A stretch of DNA of 64,000 nt from Siphonodentalium dalli (Eukaryota > Mollusca > Scaphopoda > Gadilida > Siphonodentaliidae), in contig CP136066.1 in NCBI GenBank assembly GCA_032622095.1, forward strand, positions 169,208,664-169,272,663, given 5' to 3'. The notes below the pieces were generated by a model. The model was not told where the DNA came from, did not search any database, and was given only the letters and a program-made list of their open reading frames with translations. Of this stretch, positions 45,115-57,595 are shown one piece after another. Every line of letters begins with the position of its first letter. The first letter of the stretch is position 1. A program made the position numbers and the translations under genes.

Positions 45115-45926
45115 CAAAGCTTTGCGGATCCCTCATAATTTCATAGGCACCAACGGTACCGTCGTCTCGGGATTAGATGCGCTGTGCATAACTCGACGTT
45201 GACCTACTTATCCAAATCGTTTGACTGATTTGGTCGACATGTTTGGACGTTCGGAATCTGAAATTTCAAGAATTTTCAACGAGACAATTGACCACATATA
45301 TACAGAACATGACCGCTTATTGGAAGACCTGAATCACCGATGGCTGCAGCAGCAACATTTGGACAGATATAGGGATGCTATCAATGCACACGGCATCCCT
45401 TTAAATAATTGTTGGGGGTTTATAGATGGTACCGGGAGACTGATATATCGACCCAGAAAAACAAAAAAATATTGTTTTTAGCGGCCACAAGCGTTTCCTC
45501 TGCTTGAAATTCCAAGCTGTCACAACTCCGAACGGACTCATTGCTAACCTGTATTTCGAGTGGAAGGAAGACGCCACAATTCGGGTATGTTGCGTTTTAT
45601 TGGACTTCTTCCTAAACTTGAAGAGCGCATTACCGGGACCGACGGTCACATTTATGCTCTCTACGGAGATCCGGCAATCCCATTGAGACCACACCTCATG
45701 ACACATTTCAGAGGTAGAATGAGTGACGAAGAAAAACAATCCAACACAGAGACGTCAGGGTTTCAGTTGAATGGAGCTTTGGGAAAGTTGTGAAGACATT
45801 TGCATTTCTCGACTTTAATAATTTTAAGCTGTATTTACAACCTGTCGGGAAGTACTACATAGTGTGTATCCTGCAGATAAATCGCCACACTTGCCTATAT
45901 GGGAACAGTCAGCCCAATAGAGAAAC
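45115..45926 (+). pseudogene. Decayed PIF/Harbinger-type DDE transposase
   Basis: Fragments in changing frames follow the order of Harbinger-like transposases (HARBI1 relatives): ALRIPHNF, GLDALC, YPNRLTDLVDMFGRSESEIS, CWGFIDGTGRLIYRP, SGHKRFLCLKFQ, TTPNGLIANLY, EGRRHNSGMLR, LYGDPAIPLRPHL, FGKVVKTFAFLDFNN and CLYGN. There is an in-frame TGA near 45198, a frame change after KKYCF (45478), another near 45558, and one near 45778. The Asp expected in RRH(D)SGM is Asn. Such transposases cut and paste DNA at 3-bp targets; this one cannot be active. Its Myb-like partner faces it at 46045. Confidence 0.75.
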
Positions 45927-46044
45927 GTGATTACCGACCACTGGCAAATGACGGGATTGAGCACGATACGCAGTTGAAGTTTGAAGTTACTCATTTCTTG
46001 TGATTATCTATTAAAGTTTTCATTAAAGCAAACACCGATTGTTT

Positions 46045-46222
46045 CTCTTCCTTTTCCAGTTCCAGCCGCAGTCTAAACGTTCCCTTTCGAGTTTCATGCG
46101 TTCTTCTTGTAAACCCAGCTCTCGGTCCCTGAATTCTCGGTCCTTCTCAGCATTCTGCATAAGAAATCCAATTGCTGTCGGTCGTTTTTTCCTGGCTGGC
46201 TCATCAGTGTATGTAATAGAAA
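46045..46222 (-). pseudogene. Myb-like/coiled-coil partner fragment of the Harbinger element
   Basis: On the minus strand, facing the transposase fossil, a frame reads DEPARKKRPTAIGFLMQNAE, then KDREFRDRELGLQEERMKLE. Harbinger elements carry a second gene whose product has a Myb/SANT domain and a C-terminal charged helix of this kind; only that helix is visible. Convergent placement with the transposase supports the reading. Confidence 0.45.
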
Positions 46223-46399
46223 GAACTACATTAAATGATTAATTAAATTAAATGGAATTAAATTGAAAAAAAAAAACCTCATTATTTAAGCAACGCGACT
46301 CAATATAAAGCATGTCATGCACACGCGGATAATTTGTTTTGCAACTCTGAAATAGATTCAGAGCCGAATAAATATTGCATTGCCGTTTCGTGTTGCTTT

Positions 46400-48335
46400 A
46401 TTATTAACTATGAAAGTAGCCGTTCCAGTCATACTTTTTCAGTGTGTTTTTCCAATGATATAGCAACAATTGAGTAAAGCAGATTGATATGGGTATCGAT
46501 AAATTCCGCAGATACTGAGTCGGCTTCCATGACATACGATTGACCACCGTGCGCATCTTTAAAGACGTTGAATTTGAAGGGACAATCTTTAATTGGTCTG
46601 GAAGGTGGCAATATATATTCAATATTTGGCAGATTTCCCGACAAGGTTGTTTCAGCCGAAATGTCATCCGACTCGACGTCGAATCTGGTTGCTGAAGCCT
46701 CGCCTTGTCGAATATTTTTTAACCTGTAACCCGGCCTTACGTTTAGCCCTCCCAACGGCAACCCCAATCTGACCAGCTACGAAAAATTCAGTGCAGTCGA
46801 CAACTAGTGGATCAATTTATAGCCCCTGTGCTCTGTTGATGGTGATGGGAAAGGCCATTGGATATTGTGATATATTGGATATTGTACCCTGGTCGCAAGA
46901 ATTCCTTTCTGCTGGGTATCGCATACTTCAAAAGTGGCCTTTTCTATTACATGAAAATTGCCATCAAAATCAATAACAGGATGTTGTCCATCGATGTTGT
47001 GGACTTTTCCGCGCGTTCCATTCACCAGTCCAGAACTGGCGCTCCCACTTTTAATACCAATCTTCTCTGAGCTCTCGATGTCCGTAGATAGTGTTTGTTG
47101 CCTACAATAAAGAGTTTTGATTGTGGTATGGCTTGCGATGCTACGTGTAACTTATAGAATGAGCTCAGCAGTGTGGTACCGGTGTGTTAGCGAATATCAA
47201 CTGACAAAAGTAGTTCGCCAAAACGTTGATATCAGTGCCCCTTATTATGCTGATATTAAAAATAACATACTTTAGGCATATCCCAGCCATATATTGTCCC
47301 GTACTGGGATTAAAAAAAAAGGCTTCCATGTTTTGTAATTGCAACGATAGTATTCTTGTGTCAAATAAAGCCATTTTTGTTTCTTTGCTTGTCCTACATA
47401 CTTTTTAATTATCGTGTCTATTTTCCTCTATTTGAACAATTAACAAAACAAAATTATTATTATTTTAAAGCATAGTTTGACGTGACGCCATTTACATCAT
47501 ATTAGTCGCAGTTACATATCAATTTATTTTCACCTTGATCTTCTGACATAAAGACCATGGGAAATCCATCAAATCGATCCAGCTTTTCATGATTGAAAAA
47601 ATCAACATCGAAGTTGGACCCATAGAGAAAGGTCGCTTTTGCGAGAAGTGTTTCGTCAAGAGACCTACTCAGGTGTTTCATCAGCTGGTCTATCTCAGTA
47701 GATGGACAGCCACGACATAACTCGTTGATGGCTCGTGCTAAATCTTCTTGTCTGACAACCTGAGAACTGAGAAATGTTAATTGTTCAGATTAATGATAAT
47801 GCAAATGTCTCTTCTATTTAAATGCATGCTATAATTACTTTATATTTTATCTAAAACCAGAGCTTTTGGATGTAAACTTCCAAATAGTTGGGTCTGTAAA
47901 CGGATTTGTGACTTTAAACGTGCCTTGTTTAGTCTGATTTAATGCGACTATATGTTGCTGAAATTACTACTCTCGAAGCAATAACTACCGTCGTCTGGGT
48001 ATAATATGTTGGGGACATGTGGTAATTGCCACATGCGATTAACTGGATGACACCAAAAGCTTCTGGTCGACCTCGCACTTTCCTACATATCGCCTCAGCT
48101 GTGTCAAACAGTTTTTTGATAACATTCCGACTTCGTCGACGATGAGGCTCTTGCATTTTGTATCCGCTGCTTCGCTTCAATGAATATGTCGTCGCTATCA
48201 AACAATTCAAGCAGCTCTTGCTCCTGGAACCTCCCATCGCCCAATCCTGCCCAGTAGTGGAGTGTCCTTGCTTCTCCACCTGGCTGTCCCTGTTGTCGCA
48301 GTAATGGCTATTTCACCCCTATTGTTAGAACCCAT
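46400..48335 (-). pseudogene. Decayed Pif1-like helicase gene
   Basis: Three blocks in the right order on the minus strand. Block 1 (48335-47985): GEIAITATTGTAS, TLHYWAGLGDGRF, then after a frame change IVDEVGMLSKKLFDTAEAIC (DEXX Walker B) and GVIQLIACGN. Block 2 (47765-47525, after an acceptor TTCTCAG): VVRQEDLARAINELC ... YGSNFDVDFFN. Block 3 (about 47090-46400): LVLKVGAPVL, NGTRGKVHNI, DPLVVDCTEFFVAGQIGVAV, GRAKRKAGLQVKN. These match Pif1-family helicase motifs. At least three frame changes break it. No Walker A exon was found upstream. It could derive from a Helitron or a mollusc Pif1-like multigene family. Confidence 0.7.
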
Positions 48336-48419
48336 GGTCCATGTACATAGACGTGGCTGCAGGTGGGGTTGTGTCTATAGGTTACCCCACCTGACTTTGT
48401 TCAACATTTTCAACAGTTG

Positions 48420-48610
48420 GAAATTTCACGCCTGACACTACATTATTTGTAAATGTTACATCACTTACATGTATCGGTAGAAATCTTCTCATTGTTAGAT
48501 TAAGAAATTGTTGTTTTAGACAGTTTTTAAACACTGGCATATCTAAAACTGGCATATCTAAAACAGTCGGGTCTCATGTTGGTAATTTCCAACAGTTGGA
48601 AATGTTCAAT
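48420..48610. repeat. Inverted CAACAGTTGGAAAT arms
   Basis: TTTTCAACAGTTGGAAATTT at 48408 and TTTCCAACAGTTGGAAATG near 48587 border about 190 bp with internal repeats of AACTGGCATATCTAAAAC. MITE-like, not classified. Confidence 0.35.
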
Positions 48611-49139
48611 GTATATTTATCCCACATGGTTGTTATTAATAACAAGACAGCTTTGCCTTAATGACTACCTTTTAATAATCACTAAAGCAAAAGGTAGTCG
48701 AAAACATGTTTATGAATCTTCAGCTTTCTTATCATTGGTGAATGCCCTTTTTTGTGTACCATCAAAGCGCCAACCATGGGATCCTGGTCAACGATCACAT
48801 ATCAAGTCCTGAAACACTCAGCATAGCTGTTAGCACAAGGTGTACCTCCTCTCAAAACGGAAGCAGGAATATTGGGTGGGATTGTTGGTATGCGCAAAAT
48901 AATTGTCGACCAATCCCGGGCGGAAGTTTTACACGAAAAGGCCGTATGTTGTCAGTGTGATTACCCATGTGACCTGACGCCAGACGAAATAGTTCCTCCC
49001 TCAATATCGACGGGCCTTGTTCCAACGATTTAGCATATACTCGTCGCTTTAGGGCAAACAAAGGCACTATCTTAGTTAGTTGACAATTGGTGGAAGTGAG
49101 GAATAGAAGCTGGCAAATTGAGTGACTGATTCCCATATC

Positions 49140-50420
49140 GCTCCGCGTGTACTGAATTGATCAGATGCAGTACTGTCTGATCTATTTATAGCCATCACGA
49201 GTTTACTGTTCCAAAAGCACCCAGCCGGGATAAATGATTTGCTGCTAGCTATGCTATGGCATCTCTGTTATATATTATATAGCCACATCCAGCATGTGTA
49301 TACATGTGCAAATGGGGTATAGCAACACGAACGGTACGTGTCTCATGTTTCTGTTGATTATAGGTACCCAGGATGTCAAAACGTTGATTAGTGTACCCAG
49401 GATTAATGAAAATAGGTTACTCATGTTTGTTCACAGAATTACCTTAATTGTAGGTTAATCATGTAATGAATAAGTCGGAACAGTATTACACTGACTACAA
49501 TGGTGTTGATCACGACCAAGATCAGCTTAGTAAAAATGACTATAGCATAATGAGTCATAATGACTACCTTATCTCGTTAACTGGAGAAATGAATATTAGT
49601 GCAAAGAAACCAACCCTAATTCAGTTACAATGATCCAATTTCCCTCAGTATGGGTACTTTCATCAACGGGTCGTTAATATATATAGCTCAATTCGTTAGC
49701 CCACGTGTATAATTATACTATATATTATAGTATACATGTAGTGTAAAACATGCAATCGGTTTGAATATAATAATACTCTTTATAAAATGACATGCATGTA
49801 CAAATAAGGTGATTCAGAGTCAGCATTGTGTTCATAAACTTTTTTAATCGCCCTCAGCTATGGTTTCACTTCAAGTCTCAGTCTTGAATCACAATCGAAT
49901 CACAACTGTCAGAGTGATATGGACTAGTCATAGACTATCTATTGTACAAGTAATTACAGGGGTACTGTACACTAACACCGGCAGTCATTTATGGGACCAT
50001 TTCCTTTAAAACTCAACAGAATATATGCACCGAATGAATGGAATTGAGCCATGGATTAGTGAAAAATAGACTCATGTGCCATAAATTCATTATAATTACC
50101 ATGTCGTTCATAGAGCACACGAGTGTAGTTTGCACTCATCGTGGCTCAAATGGATTCATTTGTTGCATATATTCTGTTGAGAATAACAGTAGATGGTCCC
50201 GTAAATGGTCGGAATTAGGGTACAGTCATCCTTTAATCAAAATCATCACGCATGTAGTCATGGTGGCGTTCATACCAGATACGAAAGGCAATCCTTGCAG
50301 TTATTAGGTGGATAACGACCAGCCATGACCCACATATCACAGCTGTCCATGCGCATGCGGTATGTTTGTATATACGGCTATAACCGTATAATCCTCGGTG
50401 CCATTAACTCTGTCCACTAC
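49140..50420. other. No gene seen
   Basis: Intergenic. Only a short palindrome near 49705-49740 (TAATTATACTATATATTATA region) stands out. Open frames here have no recognisable domain. Confidence 0.3.
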
Positions 50421-50529
50421 TGCGACATTAATCGGTTGAAAGTTTGAAACAAACGCGTCTTGTCATCCTTATTAATCTCAACAACCAAGGCCTCGAATGG
50501 GGTCGACTGTTATGTATGCCATTCAGAAG

Positions 50530-51110
50530 AAGCGCCGTCTGGTATCGATATCTTGTTCTGTGTGTCTTGATTGTTTGTGTGAAATCAGCATGTCCTGAGT
50601 TATCTTGGGCATCATGTTGTCTGATGGGTTTAATCCGTTCAGTCGCACATTGAAGTTCTCTATCACCCTCGTCAGAACACGATCTCGTTGTCAGTAAATA
50701 CCGGGACGGAACCATCCCTTGATGGTGTTCCATTTATCGATACTCATTACCGGGCACTCTAGAAACAAGACTGTCGCACTTGGTTTCCTCTCCAGCATAT
50801 TTCTTCGAAGCTCACACAAGTTGCCGATAGCCTTTTTAATGTGCATCCACGCACCAGATTTCAAATAAATGACTGTTCTCAATCTTTGGGTAAAATCACA
50901 CGTTCCCAGCCAAATCACTACCACAGGGTTATCTGAAGTAATAATCATATCACTTAACGGCTTGCTCCAACATTTGGTAGTAGACATTCCGCTAACATAC
51001 AAGAACTCAATACTTCGTTTGTCGTAGATTTCCTTCATTTGTTCTAGATATCTCCCTTTACTGTCCGAAATGACGAACACTGGTCTGCCGTCGTCAGTAT
51101 CCAATTTCAC
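50530..51110 (-). pseudogene. Degenerate ORF resembling an SGNH-type domain
   Basis: The frame starts near ATG 51110 (MKLDTDDGRPVFVISDSKGR), continues with SGMSTTKCW, VVVIWLGTCDFT and SATVLFLECPVMSI, meets an in-frame TGA near 50694, and then stays open in the same frame (VLTRVIENFNVRLNGLN ... NMMPKITQDMLIS) to about 50530. ISDSKGR followed by WLGTCD resembles GDSH / GTND blocks of SGNH-like proteins recalled from mobile-element-associated genes in invertebrates. A single stop interrupts otherwise coherent coding sequence. Family call tentative. Confidence 0.4.
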
Positions 51111-51439
51111 AAGCGTTTGGAATTACATGTATAGGCCCTTGACTCTTGGATGGCGACACGTCGAATCAGCGAGTCGCAGTTGTTTGGGAAGTTTTATACG
51201 ATAAAAGTAATTATAAAATGAGAATTTGCTACTGCACTTACGGTAAACATGAAATGAAATATATATTTTATTACTAGGAAGTGATACTTTTATGAAATGA
51301 ACCTTTTTAGTGTTGCAATTGAACATGAAACGAGCGGTGACATGGTAAATGGGGAGGGGGTTCGGTACAAAGTTATCAGGTGACTAGCTTTCCACACTTG
51401 TCAATAGTATTATAATTAGAGGTGGAGATATTTATTTTT

Positions 51440-52690
51440 TCGGGGTTTTTGACACAAGTTTCCAACAACTGTGATGTAGCTAGAGTAGAGATTCGTAGCA
51501 TGATCTAATACTGTCGTCGCAACTCGGAAAGATCTCGAAAAGTTGATTCCAAACATAGCTGATATGTAGCTGCTCGGCAGTAATGGGTGGGGCTTTGCTT
51601 CTTGCTGCGTTGGCACGCACCCATATCCAGCCAACAAACACACATACTGCGTATTGGTGTATTTGAATATATTCACAAACCTATCATACGCTCATCCGTG
51701 GTACTACAACAACTACCGAAGTATAGGTTGCATGATAGGGCTGTCATCCCATTCAGATCCTCCCAGGTCTCATTCCCAAACTCCAAACTGCGGCTGAGAT
51801 AACTGATGTGGATAACATTTTAGAGTTATGTTTCTTAGAGCAATTTCTCGTTTACAGCTGAACCTTGATAGTCCCGTTGACGATGCCATGCTGCTCGTGT
51901 AGCTAGAGTAGAGGTTGGTGCATTCATAAACCTATCATACGCTCATCCGTGAGACTACAACAACTACCGAAGTGGGTTGTACGAGAGGGCTGTCCGCCCA
52001 TTCAGATCCTCCCAGGTCTCATTCCCAAACTCCTATCTGCGGCTGAGATAACTGCCATGGATAACATTTTAGAGTTATGTTTCTTAGAGCAATTTCTCGT
52101 TTGTCGCTGAATCTTGATACTCCCATTGACGATGCCAGCTGCTCGTGTAGCTAGAGTAGAGGGTCGTGGCATGATATAATGCTTTCGGTGCAACTCAGAA
52201 AGATTTCCAAAAGTTGATTCCAGACATAGCTGATATGCAGATGCTCCGCAGTAATTGGTGGTGCTTTGGTTCTTGCTGCGTTGGCACGCACCCCATACCC
52301 AGCCAACAAACGCATATACTGCATGTGTATTGGCTTTTGAATATATTCACAAACATATCATATATTCTTCCGTGGCGCTACAACAACTACCGAAGTGGGT
52401 TGTAGGAGCGGGCTGTCAGTCAATTCAAATCCTCCCAGGTCTCATTCCCAAACTCCAAACTGCGATAACTGCTGTGGATAATATTTTAGAGTTATGTTTC
52501 TTAGAGAAATTTCTCGTTTGTCGCTGAACGTAGATACTCTCGTTGATGATGCCATAATACTCCCGTAGTTTGACAAGAGATTCGCGGCATGATATAATAC
52601 TCCCGGTGCAAATCAGAAAGTTTTCGAAAAGTTGATTCCAGACATAGTTGAGATGTAGATGCTCGACAGTAATGCGACTCAAGTCTGGGA
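51440..52690. repeat. Tandem repeat family, unit about 420 bp
   Basis: GTTGATTCCARACATAG with following sequence occurs at about 51542, 52213 and 52632. ACCTATCATACGCTCATCCG or a close variant occurs at about 51675, 51930 and 52350. TCCTCCCAGGTCTCATTCCC occurs three times. One unit is shortened, giving uneven spacing (419 bp, and 419 plus about 252 bp). Non-coding. Confidence 0.8.
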
Positions 52691-53450
52691 GGCGTCTTTC
52701 TTCGCGGTGGGTATGCTGTACTGAAATTAAGACGATGAGGTTGATAATGGGGTCACGATATTATTAATTCATAACACGACACACGCACTGTTTATCCATA
52801 TCCGCGGTCGGTTAGAACTTACGACTATTACAATGGTGGCAATGATGGTTACGACGACGATAATAATAATTTTTTTGGGGATATTTGATTCACGGTGATC
52901 AAACACATATAACCCATTTACTAGATGTTCGCAAAAGGCACATAATCCCTTTCACTCTTAAGTGTAATAACTCCTGCTGCAAATATCTAACTCACTGCTG
53001 CACGCGTTCCAAAAAAAGAGCTATCCGAACCTCTGAAGCGACAGTTTAGAGATACATGTACATTAGTGAAGTATATGTTCATGACCCTGCGTTTTGAAGT
53101 TTTGTCAGTCGAGCAACACTTCCGATGATCGCCTCTTATAGAGAGCATACATGCATCTGCCGCTCTTAAATGAAAGCGGTGAATATCAAAAAGCGTCCTC
53201 AATTATTAGTTTGTGGTCGTTTTCAACGTTTGACTCATTGATGATGTTGTGGGTTTTTGCAATGCCCGTGTGACACAAACGATGGTGATGGCAGGAGTAA
53301 TTCATGGCAAATGACATATTTGATCAAGAAATTCTGAATTATTTGTCGTCAAGTCAGTCTTTGATCTGAAGAAAAATTCCACATGCACTACTGGTCAAAA
53401 TGTTACGTTCGAAGAATACACTTATTAAGGTATAAGATTATGTGTAGTCT
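52690..53450. other. No gene seen
   Basis: Intergenic. GCGGTGGGTATGCTGTACTG near 52704 matches the start of the TTAA MITE family and may be a fragment of it. Confidence 0.3.
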
Positions 53451-53453
53451 TAA

Positions 53454-53860
53454 AGGCACGGGTTGCCTTCGCGGTGGGTATGCTGTTAAAATAGACAATG
53501 CCATAAACAAAATGAATATTAAAATATAGACATATTTGGTTCTCATACCAATCATAGCTATCGCGTAAATATAGTCACCCCCGTTAAACCGCCTTAAACA
53601 GAAAGAATATTAAAATATAGACATATTTTGTTCCTACACATATCATACATATCGCGTAAAGAGTATGTTATTGTCAAGTTCGTACGCTGTGTTATGCAAA
53701 CAAAAGCCAGGTTATGCAACATTTTTGGCTTTTGTTTACATGTAGTGTTATATTTCGATAGTATCAAACGAAGGGAAGTCGAGATATCGTATCGGAAACT
53801 AGCGAATCCTACCGACAAAAAGCGGTCGTGTATACAAAAGCCTGCGTGTCCGATAAGTAG
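53454..53860. mobile_element. TTAA-type MITE (family 1), third copy
   Basis: It follows TTAA (53450-53453) with AGGCACGGGTTGCCTTCGCG and GGTGGGTATGCTGTTAAAAT, and contains two copies of ATATTAAAATATAGACATAT about 90 bp apart. The right end is not clear. Confidence 0.6.
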
Positions 53861-54449
53861 TGCTTAGATAATACACGGATACAAATTCAGTTATTGCGAT
53901 AACACAATTTTAATGGCGAATTCTCGGTACGATATGCCGATTTATCTTCAATTAACTCTGTCAAGTTACATACCAAACGAAAGGAAAGTTCATGGCATAT
54001 ATGCTACACTTGGGGATATGTTGTCTGAGTTGACAATTGTTCAGAATTATTGAGGATATTAGGCGGAGACCCAGTTTGACGACTCGTTTTATCACAAACT
54101 TTCCATTATATTTTGCAAGTTTTCGGTTAGATATCTCGAGTTAGTTTCCTTTGATTTTATCGAGTTATGTGTCAAAAATAAGCGGTTCCATTGACAATAA
54201 CATATTATGGCCGATATCTTCTGTGAAATGACACATCTCGTGAATTTGGTAGATATTATGACAGTTGGCGCGTTTCTGCCAAAAATCCGACTTGTGAGCC
54301 TATTCACTGATATAGTATATAGAGGATATACAACTCGTCTCCAGTTTACAGAGACATTTACAAAACGATTCCCGCCTTTGACGAGGTCCAGACTTAATTT
54401 ACTGGACGAGTTTTGTAAATTTCGCAATCAACAAGTAAATTTGTAAAAC

Positions 54450-55720
54450 ATACATAAATCAATAAATGGGACATGAAACTGACAGCGTGCGATGATTTTT
54501 CGAGTAACTATGTAACTATTTTTCGAGATAAATAAGACTCTGAAGTATTTAATGGCGTAAATTTAATGAAATAAATGTTGAATCTATATCAATATCAGTC
54601 AGTCACAGACACCTATTCTTCTTCATTCCTCTTCCCCCGATTCCGAATCACATTTGCGCAACAATAATACAATTGGTTACACCTGGCACTATTTCCTGAT
54701 ATGCCATAACGGTTGCATATCATTATTATATATTGGGTTTAATGAATGGAATAAGGGTCGGACAATGTAATACAATTATTTATTGGTATATCTGGTATTG
54801 TCCCCAGTTCGGTTTGAAGTATGACATGGTGGTGGTTTTGAAGTATGACATGGTGGTGGTTTTTGTTAGATTGTGGTCTTGGTATCGAAATAGGATGATA
54901 GCTACATGCCATTGGAATACATACTTTGGTCATAGTATTAGGAATAGCGTCTTCCCCAGATGGCACAGTAAAGAGCGGTCATTGTTGATCCATTTCTGAC
55001 TGCAAGTTACAGAGTATTGTTTTCTTTGGTCTTTGTTCAGTTGTACGCGCGGAATCGAAGCGAGACAACGCGTTTTGCTTTTTTTGTTTACCATATTAGG
55101 AATATTCTGACGAGGAACTATCTTTATTGTTCCATGATGAAAAATAGGGACCCAACTTTTGATATTGTATATGGCTTGTTAAAGTCTTTATGTTGCATAT
55201 AGCGTCTCTTGTGAATTGCTCTGGTGCGTGTGTCCACTTGGGTATTTGCATGACATCATTGTCAATTTCAGCATCAAGCAAAATCTGAGCCGATTGCCCG
55301 AATGTGCCGCCTTGAATACAACCCAGCTGGGATTATTTAGTTGAAACATATCAATTGAAGCCATCAGCCGGTTTTCGCAGATTTAGAAATTGTCCGGTTC
55401 ACATAAAAACCGAAGTCACACAGTCTTAACATATGCTGCACCACTGTATAATTCACCTTTTCCCAAAAAATAGTTTACAGGGAACGATCGCAAACGCGAC
55501 AAACGACAATTGATAAATGACAAATGCAGCAAGCCGCCGGAATGCATTACACTGTATGAACATGCCGGATAACTCGGCTGAACACTTAATAGAATAGGCA
55601 AATATCAGCAGAGTTAGATTAAGTCATACGGTATGGTCACTACCATATATAATTTGGTCACCGATAATACTGTTTAATTTTTACTGCATGAACTTAGAGT
55701 CACGCGCGCGTGTGCACAAT
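54450..55720. other. No gene seen
   Basis: Intergenic. A 26-27-bp direct doublet (TTTGAAGTATGACATGGTGG) lies at about 54813-54862. Open frames are unrecognised. Confidence 0.3.
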
Positions 55721-55728
55721 TTTAGCTT

Positions 55729-56019
55729 ATGCAATTTTCAGAGCGCATAAAACAACTGATTCGTCGTACAGCTGATGAAACGGTATGGGACCGTCGGATT
55801 ACTATATACGGTCAGAAACCGTCAAACCGACGGTATTTTCTAATAGAGTATAGTCCAATAAAACCCCGATGTTTGGACATTTATAAATGCCCATGTCTCG
55901 AAACAGTAGAAATTGTTATAAAAAGAGTATTTTGTCAACATGACATTCATGCACTATCAAGCAATTGGCAAACTGTTACTCAAAATATAATTACATCCCG
56001 TAACCACACATACATATAG
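55729..56019 (+). CDS. Unrecognised small ORF
   Basis: 96 codons from an ATG, basic (SERIKQLIRRTADETVWDRR), with a CxC-type pair (YKCPCLE) and one later Cys-Gln-His. No family recognised and no splice partner seen; it may be chance or a fossil. Confidence 0.2.
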   Translation: MQFSERIKQLIRRTADETVWDRRITIYGQKPSNRRYFLIEYSPIKPRCLDIYKCPCLETVEIVIKRVFCQHDIHALSSNWQTVTQNIITSRNHTYI

Positions 56020-56579
56020 CCACACTCACAAGTAATTCACTTATAAACTTAGACCAGATTTCTCGGCCCACGACAGCTTGTATATCGGTTGGGCTGATGA
56101 TTTATTGGACCGAGCCCCGTCCCGATACTCTTATATAACAGACTTTACGCACATAATCGTGGGCGGGATTTATCTTGTTTGTATGTCATCGGATTAGGTC
56201 GAATGGACGCTGTTCGTATCTGAACATATGGGCCAGCCTTTCCCAATCATGTTGATATCATGCGTATATCAGAGATACGCTGAATGTCAAAGTAACGAGA
56301 GTAATAGGTAAACAAGGCATTGTTTTGCAGAGAATTTCGATTTGTCGCGCTATCTGAAAATGTATGTAAATAATATATTAATCGACCGTATCATCACCTT
56401 ACCCTTTTCTATCACGGTAAATGATATATCATTTTGAAGACAGATTAATCGCGTCAGATGATTATTCACATGTAGAGGTCCACGTGGATGCCCGATCTCC
56501 GCCTGTAAATGTAGTACGTCTGTTCAATGAAAGTATGTTATAGGAGAGTAACGGGACGTGACTCTGCCCAAAACAGCAT

Positions 56580-56850
56580 CAACCCAATCGATATTCAAGC
56601 TGTTGCGGACCGAGAATACTTGGTTTATTATAAACTGCGAACGTGTGGAATCATGTGATCTGTGACGTTAGAGTTACATCACCCACGCATGCGCAATCGC
56701 TAGAAGCGGAACACCTCTGTTGTCGGAATTGATGTCGACAGAGTGTGAATCTCGAGACACTAACCCGCACGGCGGGCTAGCATCATCAAATTCACCCTCT
56801 CGGGACCTCATTACGTGTACCCAATAAACAATCAATCAATCAAACATAAA
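56580..56850. repeat. Possible 3' end of a retroelement with an AATC-type tail
   Basis: The stretch ends ACCCAATAAACAATCAATCA ATCAAAC, a short tandem tail like that of some LINEs and SINEs. The body is not recognised. Confidence 0.3.
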
Positions 56851-56898
56851 GCAACCCACGCCACACTGACATAACACAGAGATGCTTTTATATTAGCA

Positions 56899-57110
56899 CT
56901 TGCATGGCGAGAGCTGCGCTGGTGCAGCATTAATGCTCAGTTGCCAGTGAATTATCTTATATGTGCGAGTCTGCCATAGTGAGCCTCCCTATGAGAATGC
57001 ATTGGCTTACAAGGTTAGGCTAATTTATTCTCTTATATATGCGAGGCTCCCTATGGGAGACTCGCATATATAAGATAATGCGCAGTTTAAAAATTTCAGG
57101 AAGCCCCAGT
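56899..57110. repeat. Dispersed repeat, GCATGGCGAGAGCTGCGCTGG copy with hairpin
   Basis: Same family as at 31551 and 59814. Inside it, CTTATATATGCGAGGCTCCC (57032-57051) pairs with GGGAGACTCGCATATATAAG (57055-57074), a nearly perfect 20-bp stem. It ends AATTTCAGGAAGCCCC, as does the copy at 59814. Confidence 0.6.
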
Positions 57111-57282
57111 CATCGAGCTGTTAAACAATTATAACCCTAGATAACATACAAACCAACCCGTGGCAATGAATATTTCTCATATGAAAATGAAAGCCTTCGT
57201 TGTATTTATGCTTATGTCTAGTACAAGTAAATAGTTGACTGAAAACCCAGGTAGTTGTCAGAATGGATACTTATATATTGAT

Positions 57283-57595
57283 TCATTTATTTATTGGGGT
57301 TTAACGTCGCGTTCAGCAGCCAGGGCTATATCCCGACGTTGCCAGTCTTATTGGTGGAGGGAAAGTACGTGCACTAAGGTAAATCTAGCAGTGATTTAAT
57401 TGGCTGGAAGAATGACCCAGTGTGCCCGGCGAAACCACCGACCATCGGCGTGTAACTGATAACTGCCCCAAATAGCGATATGGTATACAAAGTCAGCTAT
57501 GACTCCACCGGGAATGAACCCATATCGTCAGGGCTGTAGAGCGAGTCGGTTCGGAGCAATGTCCCTGACCGACTGAGCCACCGATGCACCGGTAT
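57283..57595 (-). mobile_element. tRNA-derived SINE
   Basis: On the minus strand the head carries box A (TGGCTCAGTCGG, 57569-57580) and box B (GGTTCATTCCC, 57510-57520), the RNA polymerase III promoter. The body reads toward a conserved 3' end CGACGTTAAACCCCAATAAA (near 57290-57310). TTATATA occurs on both sides (57271-57277 and 57596-57602) as a possible target duplication. The tail and body resemble widespread mollusc SINEs recalled from memory, and this is the best taxonomic hint in the window. Not a functional tRNA: no complete cloverleaf. Confidence 0.8.

Noticed and set aside
44713-45117. 134-codon minus-strand ORF with several cysteines
   Set aside because: No recognised domain, no conserved partner, and it abuts the Harbinger fossil; possibly chance. 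No clear splice sites.
57569-57580. A functional tRNA gene
   Set aside because: Box A and box B are present but belong to a SINE head; there is no complete cloverleaf or acceptor stem.
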